Part shown: piece by piece, positions 47,740 through 58,259 of the stretch | Layout of the letters: each line of letters begins with the position of its first letter | Numbering within the stretch: the first letter of the stretch is position 1 | Assembly: GCA_036346395.1 (NCBI GenBank) | Contig: CM070594.1 | Span: 28,491,385-28,555,384 of the forward strand | From: Hsuehochloa calcarea | Lineage: Eukaryota; Streptophyta; Magnoliopsida; Poales; Poaceae | Length of the DNA stretch: 64,000 nt | Direction of reading: 5' to 3' | Translations under genes and position numbers: made by a program | Notes under the pieces: model-generated | What the model was told of the DNA's origin: nothing | Databases searched by the model: none | What the model saw: the letters and a program-made list of their open reading frames with translations, nothing else

Positions 47740-47920
47740 TGTTAGACAGGATGGACAGGATGGTGCCTCGACTTCCTACATGCATGACGTCTTCTCTTCC
47801 GAGGGATCACGCGTTCACATGATAGCTGTACGCGTTCACATGATAGTTATAGTCTATATATGTGTAACTCATGTACTCTGATTTCAACAATCAAATATAG
47901 CGTTACTTTTCTCGCTTACA
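47740..47920 (+). repeat. TRIM right LTR
   Basis: 181 bp, one 'ttcacatgatagct' unit fewer than the left LTR. Otherwise closely similar. Confidence 0.9.
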
Positions 47921-47999
47921 TACATATCTAGAATGCTACATATATAGACCTATTGGACGCCTTAGTTAATCATGTATCGTTATGTAGGAGCCACGCTTG

Positions 48000-48658
48000 A
48001 TTTCTGAGCAATGCATCCTACGTCGAGGATTCCGTAACAATGGGACTGCATGCTCACAATGACAAGGAGTACATACTTGTACCCTACAACCAGGGGTAAG
48101 TGCTTCACTCGTTGCTATACTCATTGATTTGTACTTCATATACAACACAAACTTAGTTCTAAGGACTATGGCGACGTACATGTATAGGTGGCACTGGATT
48201 CTAATTGTCATTGTACCAAAGTGGAACAAGGTAATATACCTTGATTCCCTAATCAAGAGCACTTATGCAACAATTAATCGACAAGTATACTCATTTCATC
48301 CATAAATAACTCTATATACCCTTCGTTTGTAATGGTTGAGGCTAACTTTTTCATATTATGTAGGTCATTTGCCGCGTACATTGCCAAAGGAGGGAGACAC
48401 GTGGAAGGGAACACCACACTGCGACATGTGACGTAATTTCTGGTACCCGCTAGTACACAATAATCATATATCACACTTCGTAATGATCTCTCAAGCTGAA
48501 CAAACATATATATGTAATTCTATTTTGCCAGTGCCACCAGCAGCTACAGGGTAACGTATGTGGATTTTATGTTTGCCGCCATATGCAAGAAATCATGGGT
48601 GGCAGGCCCAAGGATCTAGAGGTTTGTCAATCTCACAATAATTATTTCCTACTTATCA

Positions 48659-48697
<39 letters not shown>

Positions 48698-48858
48698 TGC
48701 TTACGATTTTACTCTTCCTAGCGACAAGACATCAACATCGGTTTAAGTACAGTCCAAATGAATGAACTCTCCGAAATTCGAGGATGACTCGCCACATTCT
48801 TCATGACGGAGGTCATTGACCCAAAAGGAGAATTTCACACGACTGAGATTGAATAAAA
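48000..48858 (+). pseudogene. CACTA Ulp1-type cysteine protease exons
   Basis: Short exons in plus orientation reconstruct a Ulp1/C48 peptidase, common in the second gene of grass CACTA elements. HAHNDKEYILVPYNQG ends near 48097 at a gtaagt donor. HWILIVIVPKWNKVIYLDSL starts at 48190 after tatag and supplies the catalytic His and Asp. SFAAYIAKGGRHVEGN lies near 48365, and QLQGNVCGFYVCRHMQEI (about 48540-48600) supplies the catalytic Cys. A last exon ends EVIDPKGEFHTTEIE and stop (48858) with one in-frame stop. The triad is visible, but the gene lacks its N-terminal exons because of the TRIM and other insertions. In-family role (SUMO-type peptide cleavage in transposition) is unknown. Confidence 0.8.
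48662..48696. repeat. (AT)n microsatellite
   Basis: About 17 AT units in a CACTA intron. A longer (AT)n-(GT)n tract follows at 48958-49005, and a short one at 49097-49110. Confidence 0.9.
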
Positions 48859-48955
48859 ATTTTAGTGACAAACAATGTTTTTTTACTGTATCTGTAAACA
48901 AGTTGTAAAAATATTATGACAATTCATCTATAATCAATCTATAAATTTGTTTATT

Positions 48956-49007
<52 letters not shown>

Positions 49008-49109
49008 ATTTGTATTTGCTTGTATCTGTTATTTGCATGTTGTTTCCAGAGTGCATGACTAGCATTTCCTGAGGCTAGTCGAAAAACAGAAAATATATAT
49101 ATATATATA

Positions 49110-49287
49110 GAGCAAACTATTACAAACGGTTTTGTGATATAAACCGTCTGTGAAGGCCTACTATCACGAGGCGGTTACGTATCAACGATGCGTGATATGC
49201 CTGGCCATCGCAGACATATCACGACGATTAATGCTGTAACTATCTGTGATGTCCAACATCCGTAATAATATCGTAACACCTTCTCTG
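49110..49287. repeat. CACTA subterminal repeats, right end
   Basis: Degenerate 'caaacggttttgtgatataaaccgtctgtga' units, ending ccttctctg (49279-49287), the complement of CAGAGAAGG in the left terminus. The final TAGTAGTG is missing; the sequence changes to gypsy gag-region DNA. Confidence 0.7.
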
Positions 49288-49424
49288 CGAGAAAGAAGGA
49301 TTGATATCACTAGGCGATCATACTCGTCGATACCCAAGCGGTAAGTGGACCTGTCTATCATAGATATCTACCCTACAAGGGTAATACTCATCGTACTCCA
49401 TCTGCTGGTGCAGATTTCTCAGAA

Positions 49425-50611
49425 TCAGCGGTGAACGATCACTTCCTCTAGGAGTTTGTCGATCACCGATTGTTCAAGAAACTCTTTTCCGACTAGAGTT
49501 GTGGTTAGGAAACCAACCAGACATGTTGTCTTGTTTTCTACAAGGAGAGTCATCTTAAAGACTGGCGTTCGATGGAGTTGTCCCGTTACAATAACCAGAA
49601 CGGTATCGTCGAGTCCGTTCAAGCCTGACCATCGTGTCCCGAAGTCTTCGTGTGATCTCTTGAGCAAAGAGGTCGTAGCCTAGCGCTTGTCCAAGCTCTT
49701 GAATCTGGTTTTCGATCAGGTCATTGATTCGTTGAAGTTCTTGAACTTCCTCTGACTGGTATTGGATGAGCCCAGGTAAAAACCTCTGGGTAACAATTCT
49801 TCTTCTCTGAATGGTTTCAGGATCATCAACGTCTGAGTCCGCCAAATCATGCCGCAGTGGGGAGTGATTATTTCTAAGATTTCAACCCGTTCATGAAGGT
49901 AGAGATCCTGCTTATCACCGGGCGTTCGCCATCTCCACGGGCAGGGCGAGTGAGTGTGTGACGGAAGCATCCCTAACCTGCGCTTCTTGAGAGATTAGGA
50001 TATGAGGGGAGGACAAAGACCTCTTGGATGCTATTATCTCCACTCGCGTCTGAGTCCTCCTGACTCGAGGAGTAGTCGAAAGACAACGCCTCACGACTTG
50101 GAGCAATCCCCTCTAGGAAGGGGAATTACGGGTTATAACCATCTCCGACTGAAGTGAACCCTACTGAGGTGTGGTCGAATCCACAGGTGAAGCAGGCTCG
50201 ACAATGCATCTCATAGGGGTAACCGAAGGGTGACGGTTATCAAGTGTTGATTGAGTTCCACAATCATGGATTCTAGGACTTACTGAGCTAGATCGGACGA
50301 CCTCAGACGGGCTTGAACATTTGGAGGGGGAACCCTCGCCGTGCTCTGTACTCGCCGTGGTACAATCCTGACCCTGGTCGGATGGACCCTTGCCCTATGA
50401 GGAGTCTGGTTCCTCATTTGGGCGTAATGTTGTGGGGGAGAAAGATCTCTCATCAACCTTGTTTGAGGCATGGTCTCCTGGGTCTGGTGAAAGATCCCAG
50501 GAAACGGTCGGAAGAAATGATGATCTGCTCGTACTCGTAGCAGACATCCATGACAAGTTCTACGTAGTCTGCGAAATCGAACCAATTCTCCTTATTCCAC
50601 TCTCCTATCAT
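49425..50611 (-). pseudogene. Gypsy gag remnant
   Basis: Starts MIGEWNKENWFDFADYVELV (50611), then a Pro/Arg/Ser-rich segment with stops. 49845-49555 is an alpha-helical stretch (RRIVTQRFLPGLIQYQSEEV, NQIQELGQALGYDLFAQEI). No zinc knuckle was found. Several breaks. Confidence 0.65.
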
Positions 50612-50692
50612 GAAAGCACTAGAGTTGAAAAATAAAGATAATTTGTCGAAAAAGAAAGGAGAAAAATGATGATCCCCATGGTCGGTGCCAAC

Positions 50693-51498
50693 TGTCGATG
50701 GTTTAATATCGATCTTACAAACGAATGCTGGGGACTTTTCTTGAGTTAAGCAATACAGAAAAAGACAAAAGGATTTTACACAAGTTCGGGCCTTCTCCTA
50801 TGAGAATAATAACCTTACTCCTGTGCCGTTGTATTGACTATGTTTTACAACAGGGAAGAAATCACTAAAACTAGTGCTTAATGATTTATGTCTATTGATC
50901 GTTGTCATTGTTCCTCTCTCTTGTTCTCCTCTGTCCACCAACTTTACTCCTTATATAGCGTGTGAAAGGGTGGCGGTTATTCAAATACCAAGAAAGCGTC
51001 GCAGTTTGATGAAATGCACACGTTACGTGATCGGTTATTATCGAGAAGGTGATCCGCCCATATCGCCTTGCGGTTATATTAGAAACGAGAGACTTATCGA
51101 TGCGGTTATCCTAGAGAATAATAATATATATTAACTACTCTATATATTAAACACAACACATAAATATCTCTAGTTGATTGAGCTGACATGTCTGTAGGTT
51201 TTGTTGACTGTGGGGTGGTCCTAGTTGACCTAGTCATAGTAAAACTTACGACCATGGAGTGATCATAACAAGGCTTACGATCATAAAATGGTTGTAGGAA
51301 ATCTTACGACCACTAGGTAGTCATAGAAGTACTTACGACCATGTAGCGTGGTCGTAAAATGGTTTACGATCAATCGGATAAGCTTCTCTCCTATTAACGA
51401 TAAGAGATATCTTTACGAATAATATGAAGATATTGTTATCTATAATAATAATTACAGATAAACAATTTAATTAATTAAAAATTATTAGATCCTCGTCA
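50693..51498 (-). repeat. Gypsy LTR (minus), 806 bp
   Basis: Edges tgtcgatggtttaatatc and ..gatcctcgtca. Contains at least four 'ttacga(c/t)cat' units, several followed by 'ggtcgta'-like complements, at 51240-51380. Nothing else is encoded. Confidence 0.7.
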
Positions 51499-51534
51499 TT
51501 GCTATAAACTTTTGTCTACTCAGATAGCACAATA

Positions 51535-53439
51535 TCATGTTTCTTTTGGAGACTCCAGAGCAGCATCCTCATTTCCATGAATAAAAGACCGGAAACCAGA
51601 GGGACTAAACAGCTGACCTGAGCCACTGCTGCTGGCTGACCTCTGAATCTCAGCCAGGTTTGCAACATCAGGGAGCGGCCGCTCTGGAATAATTAAAGGC
51701 ACTGGTGCCGAATCTGCCTCTAGCATCTTCACCACTTGTTCCATTGTAGGCCTCGCGTGCAATTGCGGATGTGTGCAGAGGGCTGCGACAAGTACATACT
51801 TCTCCATTACCTCAGTAGGACCAGGTTCAACCATTCCTTCTTGGATCACGTCCAGTGTCTTCCCCCTCCGCACCAATGACCAGGCCCAATCAGTGAGCAC
51901 AAAGCACTGGCCCTCGCCAAGAGAAATGAAGACCCTCTTCCCACTTACAAGCTCAAGAAGCCACGACACGAAGCTATAGACATCGCTCTTCTCAGTTAAT
52001 TGACCATAGAGCGCATACTCCGGGGCGACATAACCCAGCGTACCGGCAACCCGCGTGCTCACATGTGTCATTCCCTCCGGCGCAAACTTGGCCAATCCGA
52101 AATCAGCCACCTTGGCCTCAAAATCGTCATCAAGCAAGATGTTGCTTGCTTTGATATCCCTGTGAATGATCGCCGGCTGCGCGCTACGGTGCAGGTAAGC
52201 CAGCCCCCGCGCCATCCCGATAGCAATCCTCTGCCTCACCGGCCACACCATCAGGCACTCCCCGGCGCCGAACAGGTGGTCGTGGAGGCTGCCATTGTGC
52301 ATAAGGTCGCAGACAATCATCCGCTGGTGCCCCTCCCTCTCCGTGGTGGCGATGCAGTACCCGCGGATCGTGACCAGGTTGACGTGGCGCACGCTGGCCA
52401 CGACCTCCACCTCGTGCGCGAACGCGGCGTCTCCGGCCGCCGAGCAGTTCTTGAAGCGTTTCACCGCCACCTCCGCGCCGTCCGGGAGCACCCCCTTGTA
52501 CACATTCCCGAACCCACCGCGGCCGATGATGCTCTCCCTGGCGAAGCTCCCCGTGGCCGCCTTGATCTCGTCGTAGGTGAACTTGACCAGCGTCGTGCTG
52601 GCGCTGATGGACTCCATCGCCCGCGAGCGCTTGCTCCTGCTGTCCGCCACGGCCGCCGCAAGCGCCGCCTCCGCGGCCCGCCTCTGCCTCCGCCGCAGCA
52701 AGAACCACAAACCAGCAGCCGCGGCGACCACCAGCACCAGGCCGACGCAACCAAACACGACGTTGTAGACCCAGCCAGGCGCGCCGGAGCCGCCGCCGGG
52801 GTCAGAGCCCGCCTTGAGGAGGTAGAGGCAGAAGGCGGTGGCCGGGTCATCGGGGCCCCGCGGGCTGGCGGCGGCGCCGGTGTAGATGAAGGGGTACTGG
52901 ACGCAGCCGGTGACGTTGTTCCCGCCGTCGGGGGAGCCCGGGAGGAGGTAGGCCGCGGCGGCCTTGCTGAGCGACGTGGTGCAGGCGGTGCAGTCGGGGA
53001 CGGGGGTGAGGTCGCGGTCGCAGCTGGCGTTCATATCCCGGCGCGCAGAGACGGGCACGACGGCGTCGAAGTCCCGGAGCGTGGAGACGTTGGCGCAGCC
53101 GGGGGAGGCGAGGAGCGGGTCAAGGCCGGAGAGGCCGCACCCGGAGGCCGGGAGCGGGAAGGGGAGCGCGGCGCGGAGAGGCAGGAGGCAGGAGGCGTTA
53201 GCGGGGAGGAGGAAGGAAGCGGTGGCGGCGAGGTAGAGGGAGAGGAGGAGGCGGACGGACTGCTGCGCGAAGGCGCAGCGGGAGGCGTCGTCGGAGGGGA
53301 GCGGCGGCGCGAGGAAGGGGCGCAGCGCGGTGAGGTTGAGTGGGCATTGCGGCGGGGAGGCGGCGGGGGTGTGTTGGGAGCGGAGCGATGCAGGGAAGAG
53401 GAGGAAGACGAGGAGGAGAGGGAGATGGGAGTAGGACAT
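51535..53439 (-). CDS. RKF3-like receptor kinase with SPARK-type ectodomain, 634 aa
   Basis: One intronless frame. Signal peptide at residues 1-21; Cys-rich ectodomain (10 Cys, about 30-215, SPARK type as in Arabidopsis RKF3); membrane helix about 223-247 followed by an Arg cluster. The kinase spans about 298-575 with all catalytic elements: glycine loop GRGGFG (306-311), Lys327 in VAVK, HRDIKASN with Asp428, DFG 446-448 and APE 472-474, so it is predicted active. It should signal from the plasma membrane; the ligand is unknown. One oddity: residues 491-493 are VSW where the family has GVV (SDVYSFGVVLLEL), explained by a -G/+G pair about nine bases apart at 51961-51969. Its 5' leader and first codons are duplicated at 54643-54876. 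Best-preserved host gene here. Confidence 0.93.
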   Translation of the reverse strand: MSYSHLPLLLVFLLFPASLRSQHTPAASPPQCPLNLTALRPFLAPPLPSDDASRCAFAQQSVRLLLSLYLAATASFLLPANASCLLPLRAALPFPLPASGCGLSGLDPLLASPGCANVSTLRDFDAVVPVSARRDMNASCDRDLTPVPDCTACTTSLSKAAAAYLLPGSPDGGNNVTGCVQYPFIYTGAAASPRGPDDPATAFCLYLLKAGSDPGGGSGAPGWVYNVVFGCVGLVLVVAAAAGLWFLLRRRQRRAAEAALAAAVADSRSKRSRAMESISASTTLVKFTYDEIKAATGSFARESIIGRGGFGNVYKGVLPDGAEVAVKRFKNCSAAGDAAFAHEVEVVASVRHVNLVTIRGYCIATTEREGHQRMIVCDLMHNGSLHDHLFGAGECLMVWPVRQRIAIGMARGLAYLHRSAQPAIIHRDIKASNILLDDDFEAKVADFGLAKFAPEGMTHVSTRVAGTLGYVAPEYALYGQLTEKSDVYSFVSWLLELVSGKRVFISLGEGQCFVLTDWAWSLVRRGKTLDVIQEGMVEPGPTEVMEKYVLVAALCTHPQLHARPTMEQVVKMLEADSAPVPLIIPERPLPDVANLAEIQRSASSSGSGQLFSPSGFRSFIHGNEDAALESPKET

Positions 53440-53671
53440 GGGAGAAGCTGGGGAGGGTGGGTTGTTGGTGGTTGGTTGGAGCGTGGGTGGAAATGGAAAG
53501 GGAAGAGAGGGGAGGTTGGGGATGATGATGGGATGGAGATCGGCAACGGCTTGGACCGCTGTTCCGTTTGTTCACCCAGCCGCCTACAGCAGGGCAGCAT
53601 TTATCTACTGGCAGGAAAGGAGTAAAGCAGCATCAAGCATGTTGACATGGGCAAGGTGGACCAATCTCTAC
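53412..53671 (-). promoter_or_regulatory. Kinase 5' leader and start codon, duplicated segment A
   Basis: Contains the start codon (53437-53439), the leader, and a possible minus TATA-like GATAAATGC at about 53596-53604. It is repeated in direct orientation at 54643-54876. Confidence 0.75.
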
Positions 53672-53679
53672 TACTACAA

Positions 53680-54480
53680 TTTTGAGTTTATCTTTACACC
53701 AAAATTGCCCACCCACCCACCTACCCACCCGCGCGCATGAAAACCAACGCTCCTCCCACCATCGCTCCTCGCTTCTTCTCCTCATCGCCCGACTCTACTC
53801 CCACACCGGTCGTATCACCCTACTCCCTTCCCACCTTCACCGACGCCGACCTCGGCTCCCACTCCCCTCCCACCTTCACCGACGCCGATCTCTTCTCCCA
53901 CCCACGGCCCTCGGCCACATCTCCCGACTCCCCTCCCACCCACGCCTCATCGCCCCTCCGCCTCATCACCCGCCCCTCCGGCCTCGTCTTCCGACTAACC
54001 TCCCACCCACGCCCCTCAGCCTCATCACTCGACTCCCCCCACCCTCGCCCCTCCGCCTACCTCCGCCCACCTCACCCTTCCCCCCCTCCATCCGTCCGTC
54101 CACCATTTTTCCCTCACCCCTCGTCGCCGTCATTGCGCCCTCACCCCTCCGCGCCCTGTCTTCTTCCACCCGTCCACCACCGGACCGTCCCTCGCATTTT
54201 CTACGCCGCCTCCTCTCAGCCGTCGCCTCCTCCTCCAAATCTCGAGCCGTCGCCGCCCTCAGACTTGCCGCTATCTCCTTCCACGTTTGCCACACAGCGG
54301 CAGGCACTCGCCCGGCCTCCCTCGTCGATTTCTTCCGAGATCCCACCACCTCAACGACTGCGGGAGGTGGGCGTACCTGCTTGCCGGTGAGGCGCTACTC
54401 CATGGTGCTCATCAAGTTCATGGTCCTCAGCGTGGACCTCCTACGCAGGGACTCGTGCTCGCGAAATTCTCCACGGTAGC
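53680..54480 (+). other. Pro/Ser/His-rich low-complexity region
   Basis: C-rich sequence with long overlapping plus frames (53682-54479; 53737-54390) made of 'ctcccaccca' repeats and a duplicated 'cccaccttcaccgacgccga' unit. No domain found. It may be remnant leader DNA between the two duplicated segments, or a captured fragment. Coding status unsupported. Confidence 0.35.
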
Positions 54481-54642
54481 GCCTTGGTGGGCGGAGCGCA
54501 AGCTGCGAGGACATCCTCATGAACCGTTGCCACCGAGGAGGCCAGGGTCCTCTTGGTGGAGGCTGGTAGCGTCGGTGGACGGGCGACCAGAGCAGCGACG
54601 CAACACCGGCGAGGCGAGGAGGCCGACACGATGAAGACCGTG

Positions 54643-54876
54643 GGAGGAGAGGGAGATGGGAGTAGGACATGGGAGAAGCTGGGGAGGGTGGGTTGTTGGT
54701 GGTTGGTTGGAGCGTGGGTGGAAAAGGAAAGGGAAGAGAATGGGAGGCTGGGGATGATGATGGGATGGAGATCGGCAACGGCTTGGACCACTTTTCCGTT
54801 CGTTTACCCAGCTGTCTTCAGCAGGGCAGCGTTTATCAGCATTAAGCATGTTGACATAGGCAGGGTGGACCAATAA
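54643..54876 (-). repeat. Duplicated kinase 5' leader, segment B
   Basis: Direct copy of 53412-53671 (gagatgggagtaggacatgg.. to ..ggtggaccaat), with small indels. It preserves a start codon and MSYSHLPLL, after which the frame diverges into unrelated sequence (54640-54395). It could act as an alternative or decoy promoter. Confidence 0.85.
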
Positions 54877-54889
54877 GAGTAACGGTTCA

Positions 54890-55343
54890 CTTGAATATCC
54901 AATATTTTTTTTGCAAAATACTTTTTATTTAGTAGATATATTATGTATGCATGTTGATAATTAGATCAAATACTTCGTATACCAATACATTTCGGCTCAC
55001 TCCCAGACCACCTCTCTCGAATTTGTCTCAAGTAGTGCAGCTTGGCCCACCAACCCAATAATTTTCGGCCTATTCAGTAACCCCTCCCCCTGAAACCAAG
55101 TCCTAGCTCCGCTCTCTCTCCCTCTCTCTCAAACTGTTAAGCAGCGCTAGCGCACAAGTCCATGAGGCAAGCGATTTGGTGCCAAGTGAGAAGGCTCCGA
55201 CAAGCTCCTAGTGTTGGCTTGATCTCGTCAGCAACACGTTGGATAGAATGTAGGAACAATGTAGTAAGCGCCAAGAAAACGGGCATCAAGTGGTACCTAG
55301 CCGGGCCACTGGGCAACGAGGTAAGCCACACACGATGATAGCA
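54890..55343. other. Intergenic, nothing recognised
   Basis: AT-rich, with a CT microsatellite (55110-55132). Short frames lack domains. Confidence 0.5.
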
Positions 55344-55369
55344 CACTACTACAGAAAACCTCATCACAG

Positions 55370-55790
55370 ACGGTTCGGAACCGTCATCACAGACGATTTT
55401 TGAACCGTCTGAATTTTTATGTCTGTGATAACGGCGGTTATCACGAGCGGTTTTCAACCGTTTGTGATAAGTTTAACACGAGGCGGTTTTTAATAGAACG
55501 AAATGCAGGAATCGAAGTATCCTGAGCGGTTCTATTACCAAACCGTGCGCGATACTTGAAATCACGAGCAGTTCTATTAAAAACCGTCTGTGATACTTCG
55601 AGAATCGAGATGGCTCTAATAAAAATGCAATGCGTGATACTACATAATCACGCAGACGGTTTGATCTAAAACCGTCGTGAGGCTTGCATATCACGAGCGG
55701 TTCTTGGTTTAAGCGAAATGCGTGATTACCTAGTATCACACACGGTTTTGAACAAAACCGTCTGCGTGATATGTCCTTCCACTAACTAGT
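55370..55790. repeat. CACTA subterminal repeats of element no. 2
   Basis: About a dozen alternating copies of atcacagacggtt and its complement, many altered to atcacgagcggtt. Confidence 0.85.
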
Positions 55791-57390
55791 TTTTGTCGTA
55801 TTTTCATTAGCCTCGGGAATTGCTAGCCATGCCCTCTGAAAACAAACAAGCGAAGCAATGACATCACAGTTATTGTTGACAACTCAAAGTGATCATTTAA
55901 CTCAAAATCAATTACAAGCGAATAAGTAGAAACGGCTACATCACAGATTATTGTTGACAACTCAAAATGTTCATTTAACTCAAAATCAATTACAAAAGAA
56001 TGTTTCAAGTATTGTCGCTAGAGTTACAAATTGAATTACAACTAGTCAAAGTGAGTTACAATATTGAATCAATTACAACTAGTCGACGACGTGAAACTCT
56101 CCGTCGGGGTTAACGATTTCCAACTTGATGAAGCATGAGCAACCCTCGAGCGTGTGTGACCTCGTTCTTCAGGTGCTTTTAACTCTAGGTTCAAGTCACA
56201 TAAGCTAGCAAGAGTAAAGTAGTAAGAATATATATTTAAATTTATAATAAGAAAATAACTATAGCGAGATTGACTTACCTGGGGATCGTGTATCGTGGAA
56301 TTAATCAATAGCCGCATATGATGGCATACGTAGAATGCGCATAGGTGATCTTGTTTTTGCTGGCGGCACTACAAAAATGGATATACATATATAGGTACAG
56401 TCAGTTCGAGACGCAATATTTACTGAATTATGATATATTATTATTGTGTTGTATCGCGTCTGGAAATCGCATCTTGTGGGTTAGTGTGGCGCTTTCGTTC
56501 CCTTGTATAAACCTCCCTCGGCAACATAGCCGATGAGCGCCTACATGATTCCAAAAAGTTATCCTCGTCCATTTCAAGCGAAGGAAGACTACAATACAAT
56601 TATGTGCGGAGGAAATGATCGTACCTTTCGAGTATTCCTTTAAGAAGGGTGAAGTCATGGTTTTTGTTGAGTAGAGAATCAAGGTACAATACCATGTTCC
56701 TCTTTGGCACAATAATCACAAGAATCTAGTGGAACCTACTCATGTATGTCGCTATAGTCATAAACCTATATATGTTCAAGCGAATTTTGTGTAGCAAGTA
56801 GTGAAGCACTTACTTACGGTTATGCGGCACCATTATGTACTCCTTGCCGTTACGAGCAAGCAATCTCATTTTTATGTAATTCTCGACGTAGGATCGTCTT
56901 GGTTTATTGTTTGCTTTGAGATCACGTGCGGGTCGAAACCCAGGTTCGTTGATTCGACTAGCACATTTCATAATGTATCATGCGTAAGGAATGAGTTGTG
57001 ATATTTATCGCTATCACGCGAGTGTAGAAATTGATTGTACACACTTACGATGTCTAACATCGTAGAAGTGGCGTCGAGGCGATTAGGTTGTATAGGTCGA
57101 ATAAGTCCTCGAAGCCCACGGCAAGTGGCCGCCTCATGATGAAAATGCTCGCTCCGTATCTAACGCGATTCGGTATGGCTCCCCTCCTCTTGGGTCTTGC
57201 GCATGTACCACTCATGCAAAGATTGACAAGCTAGTCCCGCCGGTTAGTTCTTTGTCGAGACCAGCGGATATCAAGGAGTATTGCGGGCTTAGCGGTAGCT
57301 GAATCTTCTTCGATGTCGATTTGCGTAATGAGGCGCATGCGATGCGTCTTCTCTGGAGATGACTCGAGGGGCGATATGGTGACACGCTTG

Positions 57391-58220
57391 TCATGTCCTT
57401 GGGTGTCTTCGGCGGGAACCGATGAGGCGGGCTTGAAGCGGGTGAGGCGGACTCATCGAGGTCCTATTGGAGAGGTATGCGGGTCGTGGCGATGTCGTGT
57501 CGCTGCGAGGTCGAGCGATGTCCTTCTTGGGCCCTTTGGATAAAAGTGTGCATGGCATCCCTAGTGTTATGATTTCTTCGTTCGGGAATCTCGGTAGGAT
57601 GGCCATGAAATTGTCATGTACCATGTCCACCGCACCACAGCGTAACCTGCGCCGGTGGGCACCGTCTTTGCCTTGCCTCTTCCCGGTATGGATACACCAT
57701 ACCGCCCGGACCTCAATAGCAATCGACCCAACCATCCTCACTTGGAGCTTGCGGGCGTCGGCTCCTACAAAGCGGTACACAATTAGCTAAGGCGTCCTAT
57801 ATGTCTATATTTGGAGCATTCGGAGATGTACATTACCTCGATGTCGTTGATCGGTAATTGCGTCGTCATGTCGAGAATTATGTGTGGGCCGGCGCTACTC
57901 AGATGTTGAGGAGGACTTGCTCCCAAATTAACGAGTGGGCTTGCGCCTCATGAGTTCATTTACTTGGTTACGTAAATTTGTTATTTGTCCTTGAAATTTT
58001 CAATAATGACATGTTCGGTAGGCGTCGTCTTGGTCCTTGGATCTCTTCCTACTCCTATATGTGGCGGAGTCGTGTGGAATCCATCCTCCAAGGTGCGTAA
58101 ACCCAGACACCTCGCGTGCGACCAAGGTGCTCCTTGTTTCCCGGGGCGTAGATAGTACATCCTTCTCCTGTCCACTTCGAGGCAACCTTGGGAAGATGCG
58201 GAAGTCAATGCTTCCCGCAA
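57391..58220 (-). pseudogene. CACTA second gene, fragment upstream of protease region
   Basis: Minus strand 58220-57981 (LEDGFHTTPPHIGVGRDPRT) matches the translated 46790-46850 region of CACTA no. 1. 57780-57391 contains MVHDNFMAILPRFPNEEIIT followed by LGMPCTLLSKGPKKDIA, resembling the 'EEIITLG' block that precedes the Ulp1 domain in grass CACTA genes. 56712-56428 may continue it, but no catalytic motif is legible. Frames are broken. Function in transposition is not established. Confidence 0.5.
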
Positions 58221-58259
58221 GAGGACATCATGTTATTATAGACACCATGAAGTTATGGA

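Larger units (their letters stand above)
47057..47920 (+). mobile_element. TRIM (miniature copia-type LTR element), 864 bp
   Basis: LTRs at 47057-47258 and 47740-47920, a 5-bp target duplication tacat on both sides (47052-47056, 47921-47925), a PBS-like site after the left LTR and a G-rich polypurine tract (gactgtgggagcg) before the right LTR. The LTRs contain three (left) or two (right) copies of 'cacgcattcacatgatagctgta'. The 481-bp interior has no gag-pol; a 73-93-codon frame is not convincing. It lies in CACTA no. 1. Confidence 0.93.
22963..49287 (+). mobile_element. CACTA element no. 1, split by nested insertions
   Basis: This plus-oriented En/Spm-type element is inferred from a CACTA terminus (22963), subterminal repeats (23815-24150), TNP2 (24662-26690), the second transposon gene with a Ulp1-type protease (48000-48858), and inverted subterminal repeats up to 49287. 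There the sequence reads ccttctctg, the complement of the left end without its last eight bases. About 20 kb of later insertions separate the halves. That both halves belong to one element is inferred from orientation and order, not from contiguity. Confidence 0.6.
49288..51498 (-). mobile_element. Gypsy remnant with one LTR
   Basis: Minus-oriented: LTR at 50693-51498, a degenerate primer region left of it (gtcggtgccaac), gag start at 50611 and gag sequence to about 49290, where the CACTA end joins. It is a relative of the element at 30064-33894 (shared gag start ENWFDxxDY and LTR edges). Protease and polymerase are absent. Confidence 0.75.

Noticed and set aside
52000..53625. 541-codon plus-strand frame opposite the receptor kinase
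   Set aside because: It mirrors the GC-rich kinase gene in antisense, is Arg/Gly/Glu-rich without domains, and the minus strand carries a complete kinase.
53682..54479. 265-codon Pro/Ser-rich protein
   Set aside because: Low-complexity C-rich DNA with two equally long overlapping frames and no conserved domain; recorded only as a low-complexity region.
56801..57001. Ulp1-like HHYVLLAVTSKQSHFYVILD on the plus strand of CACTA no. 2
   Set aside because: It resembles the protease His/Asp segment but lies on the strand opposite to the other genes of the element, and no Cys motif follows; probably chance.
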